This document shows, one piece after another, positions 30,626 through 30,677 of a stretch of DNA of 30,677 nt. The stretch is from assembly GCA_043764015.1 (NCBI GenBank), contig JAYUKY010000107.1, positions 1 to 30,677 on the forward strand. The letters are read 5' to 3'. How positions within the stretch are numbered: position 1 is the stretch's first letter; the number at the start of each line of letters is the position of its first letter. The translations under genes were made by a program, and so were the position numbers. A model generated the notes under the pieces. That model had not been told where the DNA came from. It was given only the letters and a program-made list of their open reading frames with translations, and did not search any database. Origin of the DNA: JANYGM01 sp043764015 (GTDB taxonomy: Bacteria > Bacteroidota > Bacteroidia > Cytophagales > Thermonemataceae).

Positions 30626-30677
30626 AATATTCAAGTACAAAATCAAGCACCTGAATATTTTTCCTCCGTCAGCTAAA
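30626..30677. other. Right-edge sequence with an 8-bp inverted repeat and CCGTCAGCTAAA
   Basis: AATATTCA (30626-30633) and TGAATATT (30652-30659) form an inverted repeat, and the window ends in CCGTCAGCTAAA. That sequence would complete a palindrome if followed by GCTGACGG outside the window. The minus strand is open from the edge to 30524 (about 50 codons), but I see no recognisable protein. Probably part of a REP or mobile-element remnant, unproven. Confidence 0.35.

Overview
The window looks like a chromosomal segment of a low-G+C (roughly one-third G+C by eye) Bacteroidota bacterium, probably of the Cytophagia. The pointers are repeated TAnnTTTG -7 promoter boxes (often with TTG 19-22 bp upstream), AT-rich leaders without Shine-Dalgarno sequences, an LpxB gene (Gram-negative outer membrane), and typical Bacteroidota families: a DUF5916 outer-membrane protein, a PD40 propeller protein, many TPR and signal-peptide proteins, SiaC/DUF1987, and a malic enzyme-phosphotransacetylase fusion. 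The genus cannot be fixed from the sequence alone. No rRNA, tRNA, CRISPR array, intact insertion sequence or prophage is visible.

Layout. 1-6.2 kb: a heptamer array, a PD-(D/E)XK-like hypothetical protein, a hybrid histidine kinase carrying HisKA, REC and Hpt modules, a divergent secreted TPR protein and a SiaC-type phosphoprotein. 6.3-10.2 kb: two envelope proteins (PD40 propeller and DUF5916 barrel). 10.3-13.0 kb: two tRNA-modification genes (threonylcarbamoyl-AMP synthase and TrhO) flanking a small secreted protein. 13.0-17.2 kb: membrane proteins (SpoIIM family, MsbA-like ABC exporter, TSUP permease). 17.3-23.0 kb: a PabA/TrpG amidotransferase, a phage-type small protein, CTP synthase and the malic enzyme fusion. 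23.2-25.2 kb: a probable three-gene operon (macro domain, NTF2-like, SPFH). 25.3-30.5 kb: a TPR lipoprotein, an alpha/beta hydrolase, a metallophosphoesterase, a lysine/glutamate-rich lipoprotein, LpxB and a small secreted protein. The right edge carries GC-rich REP-like palindromes.

The genes are mostly housekeeping, and I see no clear new multi-gene defence or biosynthetic system. The most unusual signal is between the genes. Four arrays of 7-bp units (1-94, 11320-11406, 26405-26483, 27358-27392) sit within a few bases of stop or start codons; two of them are forward-then-inverted arrays that should fold into long hairpins. There is also a nested 21/63/126-bp array (14174-14404) and a set of TGTCGT-led REP-like hairpins around lpxB. 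Overlapping divergent promoters, a 12-bp operator-like palindrome between a macro-domain gene and a TPR lipoprotein gene, and repeat-encoded insertions inside proteins (PabA, a PAS domain of the kinase) are secondary points of interest.
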